Shown here: piece after piece, positions 16,894 through 25,603 of the stretch
How positions within the stretch are numbered: the stretch's first letter is position 1
How the letters are laid out: the number at the start of each line of letters is the position of its first letter
DNA from: Enterococcus_D sp050529585
GTDB taxonomy: Bacteria; Bacillota; Bacilli; Lactobacillales; Enterococcaceae
Direction of reading: 5' to 3'
DNA length: 64,000 nt
Assembly (NCBI RefSeq): GCF_050529585.1
Contig: NZ_CP172882.1
Location: 496,001-560,000 of the forward strand
Translations under genes and position numbers: made by a program
The notes under the pieces: generated by a model
What the model was told of the DNA's origin: nothing
The model's database searches: none
The model's input: the letters and a program-made list of their open reading frames with translations, nothing else

Positions 16894-18885
16894 ATGATTG
16901 TGACCAATGAAGAAAGCTATTTAGCAAATGTTGTTAAAAAGATCACCACGCAAATCAAAGAAATCGAAGCAACGGTGGACACGAATGAACAAATTTACAA
17001 AGAAATCAAGAAATATACTGTAGATTACAAAAACGAAATAGATAAATATGAAGTCTATACTCATCAGCAAAACTTATCTTTTATCGATAAACGGAATACT
17101 TTTGAGACTAATCGCATCACAAAACTGTCTTATTTGAAGGCAACTCCTTATTTTTCTCGAATCGACTTTCAGTTTGATGAGGAAGAGGAAGCTGAGAAAT
17201 TCTATATTGGAAGATATGGTTTTTTCGATAACTATGGGCAGCAACTAGTGTATGATTGGCGAGCACCAATCTCATCTTTGTATTATGACTTCACTCTGGG
17301 CAGTGCCCAATATGAGTCAATGGGAAAGATATTTACTGGTAACTTGCAATTAAAACGACAATTTGTCATCAAGAACGGAAGAATCAATTTCTTTGTAGAT
17401 ACCAACGACTCTCTGAACAATGATTTTTTGATCAATGAGTTAAGTAAGCATACGACCAAAGAAATGAAGACCATCATACACACGATTCAAAAGGAGCAAA
17501 ATGAAGCTATCAGAGATACAAAGACAAGAAATTTAGTTATTCAAGGCGTTGCCGGTTCTGGAAAAACGTCCATTGCTCTTCATCGAATTGCCTATCTGCT
17601 TTATCAAAAGAGAGGTGAATTTGCTGCATCAGACGTACTGATTTTATCCCCCAATGAGATCTTCTCCAATTACATTTCCACTGTGTTGCCTGAATTAGGC
17701 GAAGAAGATCTCTTTCAATTAGACATCACTCAGTTGATGCAGCCGTTAATGGAAGAGCCGCTGGTGATCGCAGATCGTCAAAGAGAAATCACAGAAATCA
17801 TCAGCAATCCCCAATCGAAAAAAGTCCGCTCGTATTTGCATAAACGATCTGCATCATTCTTTTGGGCCATGAATGAGTATTTCGAAACAGTTACAAAGAA
17901 GCTATTCAATGAAGACATTGTGATCGAGCCCAGCATTCACCTCAAAAAACAAAAAATCAAAACAGCTTTTACAGGTCTTCAAGCAGTAGCCATCTGGCAA
18001 CAAATAAAAGAGTTAGCAAATTGCTTAGCCAAAGAGTTATCTGGGGATCAAAAGAAGTACGAAACGGTGATTGCCTGTGAACTAAAGGAAAGAATCGGAA
18101 TCACTCAGCCTTTGGCTGAATATGAGAAGTTCTTGGATACTCAAAAAGAAGAATTGATCAGAAAAGGAAATAGGATTGCCTATTCAGATGCATTTCCTTA
18201 TCTTTTTTTTAAGTGGAAGATTGAAGGGCTACTCGTCAATCATCAGTTCAAACATTTAGTCATTGATGAGATGCAGGATTATTCACTCCTCCAATTTTTT
18301 TTATTAGATAACCTATTCCCCTGTCAAAAAACGATCTGCGGTGACGTTAGTCAAAATTTACTTACGGAAGACCCTGATTTTCTTGCTCAAATACAATCAA
18401 TTATTCCTAATAGTCATGTGATCACCTTCAATACTAGTTACCGATCCAGCTATGAAATCATGACTTATGCCAAACGCTTTATCTCAAACCAAGACCTTCA
18501 GCCAGTAGAACGCCATGGCAAAGCAGTAATAGAGATGCAAGTAATGAATGATGATGATAAATGGGCACAATTATATAAGCAAATTACAACTTTTCAACAT
18601 CCTTCCTCAACTTATGCGACCTGTGGTATTATCTGTCAAACGGAAACCGAAATGGTCGTTATTGAACAGATACTTGCTGATATTCCATTGACTTGTCTGT
18701 CAAAAGAGACGAAAACAATGGCAGAAGGTGTGATCATTACCACACCTCAATTTGCTAAAGGACTGGAATTTGACCAAGTGATTCTGCCGGATATCAAAGC
18801 GCATCAGCTGACAAAAAAAAGTAACTTGCTTTATACAAGTTGCTCTCGAGCGCTGCATGAACTAATATTGTTAGTAACAAGATAG
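16894..18885 (+). CDS. HelD-like RNA polymerase-associated SF1 helicase
   Basis: 663 residues. The N-terminal part is a coiled-coil arm, followed by FYIGRYGFFDNYGQQLVYDWRAPI, which is the segment typical of HelD. Walker A is VIQGVAGSGKTS near residue 217; the Walker B region is HLVIDEMQDYS and the last helicase motifs NTSYRSSYEI and TTPQFAKGLEFD. HelD proteins pry stalled RNA polymerase off DNA and, in actinobacteria, the HelR branch protects against rifamycins. It is shorter than B. subtilis HelD (about 774). It shares an operon with a MerR-type regulator 10 nt downstream. The upstream 290 nt after the CRISPR end show no other gene. Confidence 0.82.
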   Translation: MIVTNEESYLANVVKKITTQIKEIEATVDTNEQIYKEIKKYTVDYKNEIDKYEVYTHQQNLSFIDKRNTFETNRITKLSYLKATPYFSRIDFQFDEEEEAEKFYIGRYGFFDNYGQQLVYDWRAPISSLYYDFTLGSAQYESMGKIFTGNLQLKRQFVIKNGRINFFVDTNDSLNNDFLINELSKHTTKEMKTIIHTIQKEQNEAIRDTKTRNLVIQGVAGSGKTSIALHRIAYLLYQKRGEFAASDVLILSPNEIFSNYISTVLPELGEEDLFQLDITQLMQPLMEEPLVIADRQREITEIISNPQSKKVRSYLHKRSASFFWAMNEYFETVTKKLFNEDIVIEPSIHLKKQKIKTAFTGLQAVAIWQQIKELANCLAKELSGDQKKYETVIACELKERIGITQPLAEYEKFLDTQKEELIRKGNRIAYSDAFPYLFFKWKIEGLLVNHQFKHLVIDEMQDYSLLQFFLLDNLFPCQKTICGDVSQNLLTEDPDFLAQIQSIIPNSHVITFNTSYRSSYEIMTYAKRFISNQDLQPVERHGKAVIEMQVMNDDDKWAQLYKQITTFQHPSSTYATCGIICQTETEMVVIEQILADIPLTCLSKETKTMAEGVIITTPQFAKGLEFDQVILPDIKAHQLTKKSNLLYTSCSRALHELILLVTR

Positions 18886-18895
18886 GAGGGGAGAA

Positions 18896-19666
18896 ATGAA
18901 GACATACAGTACTTCTGAGGTAGCAAAAATGGTTGATTTACATCCAAATACCATTCGACGCTATGAAGAATGGAATTTGATTCCTGAACCCCTACGCAAG
19001 AAGAATGGTTATCGCATATACAATGACTTTCATGTAGAATTGATCAAAACGTCTCGTATCGCGTTTCAGATAGAAGTTCTCCAGTCTGGATTGAGAGAGA
19101 GTATGCGAGGCATAATCAAGGCGCTAGCAAACTATAAGTTTGACCAAGCACGAACTTTATTGGACCAGTATATCGTTGCTGTCGATCAAGAAATAGACCG
19201 AGCAGAAGAAGCCATTCACATCGTTGAGTATTTGTTGAAAGGAGAGACCAAAGAAAGCTCACTCTCGCTTAAACGAAGAGAAGTGGCGGTCTATTTAGGT
19301 GTCACTACTGATGCGCTAAGAAATTGGGAATTGAATGGCTTACTTACCTTAAAGCGCAATCAAAATGGTTATCGCATCTACAAAATGGAGGATTTGAATC
19401 GCTTGAAAATCATTCGGACTCTTCGCTCTGCAAAATATTCATTAGAGGCCATCTTGCGACTGCTTAATTTTATAGACCTGTCTCAGGTACAAGACATTAG
19501 AGCGGTTTTAAACCAGCCCAATCCCAATGAAGACATCATTTCTGCCTGTGACAGTTTGATCATATCTCTTGAAAAAGCCAAAGAGAATACTATCGGACTA
19601 AAAGACAACATCTGTCAGTTACAGGAGCTTTCTAAAATGATAGAAAGACCAACTGCCAGTCACTAA
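18896..19666 (+). CDS. MerR-family regulator with two DNA-binding domains
   Basis: 256 residues. Residues 1-70 hold a MerR helix-turn-helix (YSTSEVAKMVDLHPNTIRRYEEW, then NGYRIY). Residues ~123-195 hold a second one (REVAVYLGVTTDALRNWELNG, then NGYRIYKMEDLNRLKIIRTLR). A helical linker lies between and no large ligand domain follows, so it may work as a monomer with two heads. A GGAGGGGAG site precedes the ATG. It most likely controls its own operon with the HelD-like helicase in response to a transcription-targeting stress; the ligand is unknown. Confidence 0.82.
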   Translation: MKTYSTSEVAKMVDLHPNTIRRYEEWNLIPEPLRKKNGYRIYNDFHVELIKTSRIAFQIEVLQSGLRESMRGIIKALANYKFDQARTLLDQYIVAVDQEIDRAEEAIHIVEYLLKGETKESSLSLKRREVAVYLGVTTDALRNWELNGLLTLKRNQNGYRIYKMEDLNRLKIIRTLRSAKYSLEAILRLLNFIDLSQVQDIRAVLNQPNPNEDIISACDSLIISLEKAKENTIGLKDNICQLQELSKMIERPTASH

Positions 19667-19726
19667 ATACTGATGAAGAGAGTGTTACAGCAATAAATAA
19701 ACAATTGTAGAACTGGGGGAGGGGTA

Positions 19727-19780
19727 ATGGCCTATAAAAAAATCCTAGTCAAAATGTCTACAAGTTTAAGGATAGGATCA
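19727..19780 (+). other. 17-residue mini-ORF or relic of a UspA-like gene
   Basis: A strong purine-rich site GGGGGAGGGG stands directly before an ATG. The frame reads MAYKKILVKMSTSLRIGS and stops. MAYKKILV is the usual start of universal stress proteins, so this could be a truncated UspA gene; a functional short peptide cannot be ruled out. Confidence 0.25.
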
Positions 19781-19884
19781 TAGGTTGCTTTTATATTTAA
19801 GTCTTGATTTTTTATTGTTAAGTAAGGTGCCTGATCCTTTTTCAATCGTATTAAGATACGTTAAACCTCATAAGTGAAATAAAA

Positions 19885-19923
19885 ATAGGACTGATAAATC
19901 TAAAAATGATTCATCAGTCCTAT
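19885..19923. terminator. hairpin, possible terminator
   Basis: ATAGGACTGAT pairs with ATCAGTCCTAT with an AT-rich loop; only a weak T run follows. Confidence 0.4.
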
Positions 19924-19985
19924 AATTTATAAAACAATGTTTTCAAGCTCTTTATATAGTTTATATTGATTAAATGCAGCTTCCT

Positions 19986-20036
19986 AAAAAACATCTCATA
20001 GAATTCCCGCAAGAATTTCCATGAGATGTTTTTTTG
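19986..20036. terminator. bidirectional intrinsic terminator
   Basis: AAAAAACATCTCAT pairs with ATGAGATGTTTTTT, with A and T runs on both sides. It separates the MerR operon from the convergent GntR gene. Confidence 0.75.
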
Positions 20037-20150
20037 ATAGTAGATTGCTTAAGAAATATAAATATTGACACCCAGTAATGAGGCCCGAACATCCTGATGA
20101 TCATTTTCAAATGGGGACAGGTCAAAGGGCCATCTCCTTGTGAGCCTTAC

Positions 20151-20867
20151 TCACTGCTGCACATCCAAATAAGAATAAGCCCGCATATCATACCGATTAC
20201 GACTGCGAGAATACTCGATCGGTGCGCCATTCTTCTGATAAACAATTTGTGCGATTTCCAAAACGGGATCTTCTGGTGAACAGTTCAAATACTGTTGATC
20301 ATATGCAGAACTCTTATCTGCAGAGATGGTGCGGTAGGCACCGGCAAATTGGATGCCTAAATCTTCTTTGACGTATTGATAAATCGAGTGTTCCAGATGG
20401 GTGCGATTGAGATTGGGCACCAAATGAACGGGCATCATGGTATGCTCCAGAATAAACGGCTGGTCTTCAAGGATCCGTAAGCGGACAATCTTGTAGACGG
20501 GCTGACTTTCTGTGAGCATCAATTTTTCTTGTGTGGTTTGGTCAGGAAATTCAACTTGGAAATCAATCACTTCACTGACAAGCTTGCGGCCAGATTTGCT
20601 CATTTCTGTCGATAAGCCTTCGTATACAGTTAAAGCGGTCGTGTCTTTCTTTAAAAAAGGGTGGTTCAATATTTTGGTCCCAGCACCTCTTTGCGCATAC
20701 ACTAAACCTTCCATCGCCAAAATGCCGATGGCTTTTTTTATGGTCATTCTGCTGACGCCGAATTCCGCTACTAAGTCTATCTGGTTCGGCAATAAGCTGC
20801 CGGGCAGATAGGTGTGATTTTTGATTCGTGTGCGTAGCGTATTGGCAATCTCTTGATATTTTGGCAT
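20151..20867 (-). CDS. GntR/HutC-family regulator (UTRA domain), paralogue 1
   Basis: 238 residues from the ATG at 20867, which has GGAGGTGATAAG before it. Residues 1-70 are a winged helix (LVAEFGVSRMTIKKAIGILAMEGLV, then RGAGTK). Residues ~85-235 form a UTRA sugar-phosphate sensing domain (PVYKIVRLRILEDQPFILEHT, DPVLEIAQIVY). It is transcribed away from the EIIC gene and likely represses it, released by a phosphorylated glycoside. A closely similar protein is encoded at 22572 on the other side of the same EIIC. Confidence 0.88.
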   Translation of the reverse strand: MPKYQEIANTLRTRIKNHTYLPGSLLPNQIDLVAEFGVSRMTIKKAIGILAMEGLVYAQRGAGTKILNHPFLKKDTTALTVYEGLSTEMSKSGRKLVSEVIDFQVEFPDQTTQEKLMLTESQPVYKIVRLRILEDQPFILEHTMMPVHLVPNLNRTHLEHSIYQYVKEDLGIQFAGAYRTISADKSSAYDQQYLNCSPEDPVLEIAQIVYQKNGAPIEYSRSRNRYDMRAYSYLDVQQ

Positions 20868-21034
20868 CTTATCACCTCCCAAGAAGTATAGCTGAAAATC
20901 GGCATTTCTACAATCAGTAGTTCGGTTCTTTGTGTGTGTTTATGGTGATGAGGCGGAATCTTTGAAAATAATCAATCGCCAAAAGATAAGTTTGGTGATA
21001 AAAAAGATTAGTTTAGCAAAAGAAAAGACTAGAC

Positions 21035-21048
21035 ATGGAAACGCTCGC
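21035..21048 (+). promoter_or_regulatory. possible cre site upstream of EIIC
   Basis: TGGAAACGCTCGCG agrees with the CcpA consensus TGNAANCGNNNNCA except the last base. It lies 65 nt before the EIIC start. Confidence 0.3.
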
Positions 21049-21112
21049 GTGCTATTCTTTACTAGAAATCGGTTTCATTATTTTGGTAAGGGTTTGAAAG
21101 GAGAAAAAAACA

Positions 21113-22393
21113 ATGGATAAATTTATTGGATTTATGGAGAAGCATTTTATACCGATTGCTTCTAGAATTGGTTCGCAAAGACATTTAGTGGCTATTCGGG
21201 ATGGGTTTATTGTAACGATGCCGTTGATGATCTTAGGTTCGTTTGGGGTATTGATCAACAATTTACCGATTCCTGCATATATAGATTTTATGAATGGTAT
21301 TTTTGGGGAAGGGACTTGGCAGGCATTTGGGAATAATTTATCAGCAGGGACTTTTTCAATACTTGGACTTTTAATCGCTTTCACGGTGTCGTATAATTTA
21401 GCTAAGAGCTATAATCAGGATGCTTTAGGCGCTGGTGCGATCTCAGTGGCAAGTTTCTTCGCCTTGGGTGCGATGGCAACGGATTCTGAAGGTTTATTAA
21501 CAGCAGCTGGACTGGGTTCTCAAGGATTATTTTTGGCATTGATCGTTGCAATTATTTCTACTGAGATTTTCCGACGTTTGGCTGGCAATCCACGTTTGGT
21601 CATCAATATGCCTGACGGGGTACCACCAGCAGTCTCACGTTCATTTGCAGCTTTGTTCCCTGCGATGATCACGATTTCGATTTTTGCTTTGATTACAGCT
21701 ATTTTCCAAGCGTTTGGTGTGACAAGTATCGTACTGTCATTCTATGAATTGGTGCAACAACCATTCATGGGCTTGGCAAACTCTTATCCAGCTGCATTAT
21801 TACTAGGTTTCATCTCAGCTTTCTTATGGTTCTTTGGTTTACATGGTGCCAATATCATCGATCCATTTATGCAAACCATCAACGTACCAGCCATTGAAGC
21901 CAATGCGAAAGCTTTGCAAGCTGGCACTGACTTGCCGTATATCGTCAACAAACCGTTCTTTGATTCATTCGTGAATATTGGTGGAACAGGCGCAACCTTA
22001 GGCTTGTTGATTGCGATTTTCTTAGTTGCCCGTCATCATAAAGCCTATATGACTGTCGCAAAATTATCTGTTGCACCAGGGATTTTCATGATCAATGAAC
22101 CAGTGATGTTTGGTCTGCCAGTTGTCTTGAACCCGATTTTGTTCATTCCATACGTGTTGACGCCACTTGTTCTGGTCACTACAGCATATTTCGCAACGTC
22201 TACCGGGCTCGTTCCTGCGGCTACCGTGATCGCACCGTGGACGACACCACCGATCATTGGCGGTATTTTATCCACACAAAGTATTGCTGGCGGTATTTTG
22301 GCAGCAGTCAACTTGATTTTGTCGGTCGTTATTTACTTGCCATTTGTGAAGATGGCACAAATCCAAGAAACCCGTCGTTTGAAAAACGCGTAA
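21113..22393 (+). CDS. PTS EIIC, cellobiose/lichenan (lactose) family
   Basis: 426 residues with about ten hydrophobic segments. The N-terminus MDKFIGFMEKHFIPIASRIGSQRHL and the loop GLHGANIIDPF, followed by NKPFFDSFVNIGGTGATLGL, are typical of CelB-type EIIC permeases, which import and present beta-glucosides for phosphorylation by EIIA/EIIB. No EIIA, EIIB or phospho-glycosidase gene is near, so it must borrow EII partners encoded elsewhere. GAAAGGAG precedes the ATG. It is flanked by two GntR paralogues. Confidence 0.9.
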   Translation: MDKFIGFMEKHFIPIASRIGSQRHLVAIRDGFIVTMPLMILGSFGVLINNLPIPAYIDFMNGIFGEGTWQAFGNNLSAGTFSILGLLIAFTVSYNLAKSYNQDALGAGAISVASFFALGAMATDSEGLLTAAGLGSQGLFLALIVAIISTEIFRRLAGNPRLVINMPDGVPPAVSRSFAALFPAMITISIFALITAIFQAFGVTSIVLSFYELVQQPFMGLANSYPAALLLGFISAFLWFFGLHGANIIDPFMQTINVPAIEANAKALQAGTDLPYIVNKPFFDSFVNIGGTGATLGLLIAIFLVARHHKAYMTVAKLSVAPGIFMINEPVMFGLPVVLNPILFIPYVLTPLVLVTTAYFATSTGLVPAATVIAPWTTPPIIGGILSTQSIAGGILAAVNLILSVVIYLPFVKMAQIQETRRLKNA

Positions 22394-22571
22394 TGTATCA
22401 ATGAGTCAAATATAACCAATCGTACAATCACTATCGATGACCGGCCGCAAACAAACGTGTCAATGATCACCGCATTGCGTGACAAAATAAGTATACGCAG
22501 ATGATGACACAGGTTTATTGGCCGGTATTTTTATGGATTAAAAAAAAGATGTCGTTTCGGAGGTGGCAAAT

Positions 22572-23312
22572 ATGCCGAAGTATTTGGAGATTGCAGATAT
22601 TCTGCGCAAAAGAATCAAGGATGGGACTTACCCTAAAGACAGTTTTCTGCCGTATCAAACAGAGTTGGTGGAAGAATTTGGTGTGAGCCGCATGACCATC
22701 AAGAATGCAGTCAATATCCTGATTATGGAAGGTTTGTTGCTGACGAAACGGGGTTCAGGCACCAAAGTATTGAATCATTCCTTTGCAGGAAAAGATACCT
22801 CATCGGCTACTGAATACAAAGGATTAAGTTATCAAATGAAGCAAGAAAAGCGAAACTTGACGAGTCAAGTAATCACTTTTGAAGTCTGCTTTCCAACAGC
22901 AAAAATTCAAGAAATGCTGCAAATCACAGCGGAACAGCCCATCTATCATGTGATCCGACTGCGGATCTTAGATGGCAATCCGTATATTTTAGAACATTCT
23001 TACATGCCTGTTGATTTGATGAGTGGCCTGACGAGAGAGATCTTAGAAGAATCTGTCTATGATTATATCCTCCACGATCTAGGCTATCGGTTTGCTGGTG
23101 CGTATCGGACCTTTCAAGCAGACAAAAGCGACCAGTACGATCAAACCTATTTGGATTGTAAAGCAGATGATCCGGTATTGGAATTGGAGCAAATCATTTA
23201 CTTAGAATCTGGCCGACCGATAGACTACTCTTATAGTCGAAATCGGTATGATATTAGGGGCTATTCAATGTTGGATATGAAACCGGATTTGTTGCAGCAT
23301 CATAAAAAGTAG
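22572..23312 (+). CDS. GntR/HutC-family regulator (UTRA domain), paralogue 2
   Basis: 246 residues from the ATG at 22572 (CGGAGGTGG upstream; the GTG at 22563 lies within that site). Same layout as the protein at 20151: winged helix with EEFGVSRMTIKNAVNIL, then UTRA with YHVIRLRILDGNPYILEHS and FAGAYRTFQADKS. The two are about half identical by eye, so they come from a duplication. It follows the EIIC gene in the same direction, with a 178-nt gap and no obvious terminator. Confidence 0.87.
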   Translation: MPKYLEIADILRKRIKDGTYPKDSFLPYQTELVEEFGVSRMTIKNAVNILIMEGLLLTKRGSGTKVLNHSFAGKDTSSATEYKGLSYQMKQEKRNLTSQVITFEVCFPTAKIQEMLQITAEQPIYHVIRLRILDGNPYILEHSYMPVDLMSGLTREILEESVYDYILHDLGYRFAGAYRTFQADKSDQYDQTYLDCKADDPVLELEQIIYLESGRPIDYSYSRNRYDIRGYSMLDMKPDLLQHHKK

Positions 23313-23353
23313 TGATGTATCGTTTGAATCGATAGACGAAAAGATAGAGGTAA

Positions 23354-23391
23354 AGCATGAAGAGCGTAGCTGCTTTCTTCATGCTTTTTTT
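23354..23391 (+). terminator. intrinsic terminator after GntR paralogue 2
   Basis: AGCATGAAGA pairs with TCTTCATGCT, followed by seven T. Confidence 0.75.
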
Positions 23392-23413
23392 GTAGATACA
23401 AGGCGTTTTTAGG

Positions 23414-23454
23414 TGTAAAGCAACCTTTACATCTGCGACGCGTCATGTTATATT
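23414..23454 (+). promoter_or_regulatory. promoter and operator of the Xre/membrane gene pair
   Basis: TTTACA (23426), 17 nt, TATATT (23449) is a good promoter. The -35 lies inside a perfect inverted repeat TGTAAAG-CAAC-CTTTACA (23414-23431), and half of it (TGTAAAGG) recurs just after the -10 (23458). This is a clear autoregulatory operator for the Xre protein. Confidence 0.65.
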
Positions 23455-23486
23455 ATCTGTAAAGGAAACTTGACAGGAGTGAAGAG

Positions 23487-23699
23487 ATGCCAGTCATCAA
23501 TCGGGTGAGAACTATCCGTGAAAATATCGGCTTGTCGCAAGGCGAATTGGCCGAAATCGTGGGCGTTTCTAGGCAAACGATCAATGCAATCGAGACCAAT
23601 AAATACAACCCATCCTTAGAACTAGCATTGCGTATTGCCCATTACTTCCGAATGCCAGTCGAGGATGTGTTTAAATTGACCGGGGGGAAATCTATATGA
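23487..23699 (+). CDS. Xre-family HTH regulator, 70 residues
   Basis: One Cro/CI helix-turn-helix and nothing else: IRENIGLSQGELAEIVGVSRQTINAIETNKYNPSLELALRIA. It belongs to the small YgzP/HipB-like regulators that sit before a membrane protein gene. It overlaps the next gene by 4 nt. The inverted repeat over its own promoter points to autorepression. Confidence 0.88.
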   Translation: MPVINRVRTIRENIGLSQGELAEIVGVSRQTINAIETNKYNPSLELALRIAHYFRMPVEDVFKLTGGKSI

Positions 23700-24286
23700 A
23701 ATTTTTTCGTTCTGATATCATACAAAAAATCTTGCTGTTCATCTGGACAGTAGGCAATTTAGTCGTGTTTACATGGTTGGGCAAATGGTATGTTGGTGTT
23801 GTTTTTTTGGTGATCTTTTATCTGTTTTTGGCTTTGGCGCTTTGGGTCACTCGTGGGTATCGTCTTGGAAAAAAGACGTACGATGAACGACAATTAAAAC
23901 TGAAAAGCAGAAGCTATGAATTGGGATTGGCTATTGGCGGTCTGTTATTGGTTTTAGCCCCAAATTATTTCAATGAGAACGATCAGTTTGCACTTTTTGT
24001 TGTGAGTATTGTGGGGACGATCGTCTTCGGCTACCAAATCATCACGGATAGTTTATTTGCCTTTAACGAAATAACTAAAGAACGATTTGCTGTCTTGAGT
24101 ATCCTGACAGGCTTTGGAATATTGGGGCTAATCTTATATATCCGCGACACGATCATCGGGACACAATCTTTTTTTGCTGATGGAAGGATCGCGATTGATT
24201 CTGGGTTTTGGTTGGCTTTGGCTTGTTTTGTCGTTGGTTGTTTGGGTTGGATACGGATGTATATGGAGAAGCGTGTGCGTATATAA
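23696..24286 (+). CDS. integral membrane protein, partner of the Xre regulator
   Basis: 196 residues with about six hydrophobic segments (for example near residues 12-50 and 78-95) and a conserved-looking loop KKTYDERQLKLKSRSYELG. Small membrane proteins with a DERQ motif often follow Xre genes of this kind; their function is unknown. It may gate the regulator or protect the membrane against a peptide, which is speculation. Confidence 0.7.
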   Translation: MKFFRSDIIQKILLFIWTVGNLVVFTWLGKWYVGVVFLVIFYLFLALALWVTRGYRLGKKTYDERQLKLKSRSYELGLAIGGLLLVLAPNYFNENDQFALFVVSIVGTIVFGYQIITDSLFAFNEITKERFAVLSILTGFGILGLILYIRDTIIGTQSFFADGRIAIDSGFWLALACFVVGCLGWIRMYMEKRVRI

Positions 24287-24306
24287 GCGGTTTGTTTTAT
24301 CAGGAC

Positions 24307-24447
24307 AAAAAAAAGCTAAAATCATCCAAAAGATGGTTTTAGCTTTTTTTATGGAAAAAGAACCAATGAAAGTCTATGTCAACGTATGCTGATACCATTT
24401 CTTTCCGCTAAATCGCAGGAAGAAAATCAGCCCCATTCGATCGTCAT
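24307..24447. repeat. direct repeat, truncated copy of the MATE gene end
   Basis: Nearly identical to 29224-29373: a terminator hairpin GCTAAAATCATCC / GGATGGTTTTAGC-like, then the last ~30 codons of the MATE gene (minus strand). This copy has a ten-base deletion and a few substitutions, and the similarity stops at CGTCAT. It marks the left border of an inserted module. Confidence 0.85.
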
Positions 24448-24477
24448 CGCAATATGCTTCGTGAATTCTTTACTTGT

Positions 24478-25365
24478 TCATGAAGAAAGGTGTTGTTTTC
24501 GCCATACACTAGGTGAAATCCCGGTATATTCTTTAAACCTGCGACTAAAATATGCTGAGTCGTAGAAACCTGTTTCTTCAGCGATGCGTTGAATGGAATA
24601 GTCAGATTTTAATAGTAGATTTTTAGACTCCTCTAGACGTAACTGGTTATGCAATTGAGTGGGTGTCAGGTCATAATTTTTCTTGATTAACTGGATGATA
24701 TAGCTTTTGTGGTAAGCAAATGTTTTAGCGATATCTTCCAAAGAAAAAGGCTGCTTTGAATGGGCTTGAATATAACTGTAAATTTGAGCAGGCAGGTTGT
24801 TGCTATCTTCGTCTTCATTTTTGCTCCGCAGAATGGATAGAATGGATAGAAATGATTGCTGAGCTTCTAAAGGTGCCATTTTTGGATCGAAGAAAAGTTT
24901 TTGACGTTGGTTATTGTTGATCTGTACTTCGGATAGATTGCGAATAGATTCTTGAATATAAGCAGAAGTAGACGCATCTAGGTGACCTTCATTGCTAATA
25001 AAAATTGAAAAGTCATCTCGTTGATAAAAACGGCGACGATTCATCTTTTTTTGTTTTTGACCTTTGGTACTATAGTTCTTTTGATAATGACCAGTGGTAT
25101 TAAAGTGCACCCAATAAAAATGGGTCTCCTCTAAACAAGGGCGAAAACCTCGATTGCGGTGCTCAGGCAAGAGAATTAAATAGTCATTGGGTCGCAAAGA
25201 AAATTGATAATCATCCTCTTCTATGAATAGCGTACCTTTAGTGACTAAGATCAAATCAAAGACTTCAGTCAATATTCGACTTTCATGAATATCCCCAGGT
25301 CGAAAAGTAGATTCCCCAGCTACTACTAGGTGGGGGACTGGTGGACAAGTAAACTCAATATACAT
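24478..25365 (-). CDS. AraC-family regulator of the GH127 module
   Basis: 295 residues. The N-terminal ~130 residues form a cupin-like sensor (LVTKGTLFIEEDDYQFSLRPNDYLIL). The C-terminal ~100 carry the two AraC helix-turn-helices: FSLEDIAKTFAYHKSYI and SIQRIAEETGFYDSAYFSRRFKEYTG. It is divergent from the symporter and GH127 genes and most likely activates them when an arabinose-containing compound is present. Confidence 0.9.
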   Translation of the reverse strand: MYIEFTCPPVPHLVVAGESTFRPGDIHESRILTEVFDLILVTKGTLFIEEDDYQFSLRPNDYLILLPEHRNRGFRPCLEETHFYWVHFNTTGHYQKNYSTKGQKQKKMNRRRFYQRDDFSIFISNEGHLDASTSAYIQESIRNLSEVQINNNQRQKLFFDPKMAPLEAQQSFLSILSILRSKNEDEDSNNLPAQIYSYIQAHSKQPFSLEDIAKTFAYHKSYIIQLIKKNYDLTPTQLHNQLRLEESKNLLLKSDYSIQRIAEETGFYDSAYFSRRFKEYTGISPSVWRKQHLSS

Positions 25366-25536
25366 CGATTCACCTCATTCAAATAATATACAACAATAAT
25401 GATAGTAAAACAGTTGATAATCAGGCCTTTTGTTAATTTAACCGTTTACAAAACTTATTATATATCAAATATATTACAACAAAAATAGTTAATATAATAC
25501 ATTTTTTTTAACTTTTATTCGTATCTTTCGAATGAA

Positions 25537-25550
25537 TGTATCCGTTATCA
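25537..25550 (+). promoter_or_regulatory. cre (CcpA) site before the symporter-GH127 operon
   Basis: TGTATCCGTTATCA matches TGWAANCGNTNWCA at all positions but one. It lies 54 nt before the symporter start and implies glucose repression. Confidence 0.55.
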
Positions 25551-25603
25551 TTAAAGCGTAAAGATGGATTACAAAAGAGTAATTGATTAAAGGAGGAAGA
25601 GTT

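Larger units (their letters stand above)
19667..20150. other. intergenic region with two hairpins and a mini-ORF
   Basis: Contains a mini-ORF at 19727-19780 (see entry), a hairpin at 19885-19923 and a strong bidirectional terminator at 19986-20036. I see no larger gene. Confidence 0.5.
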
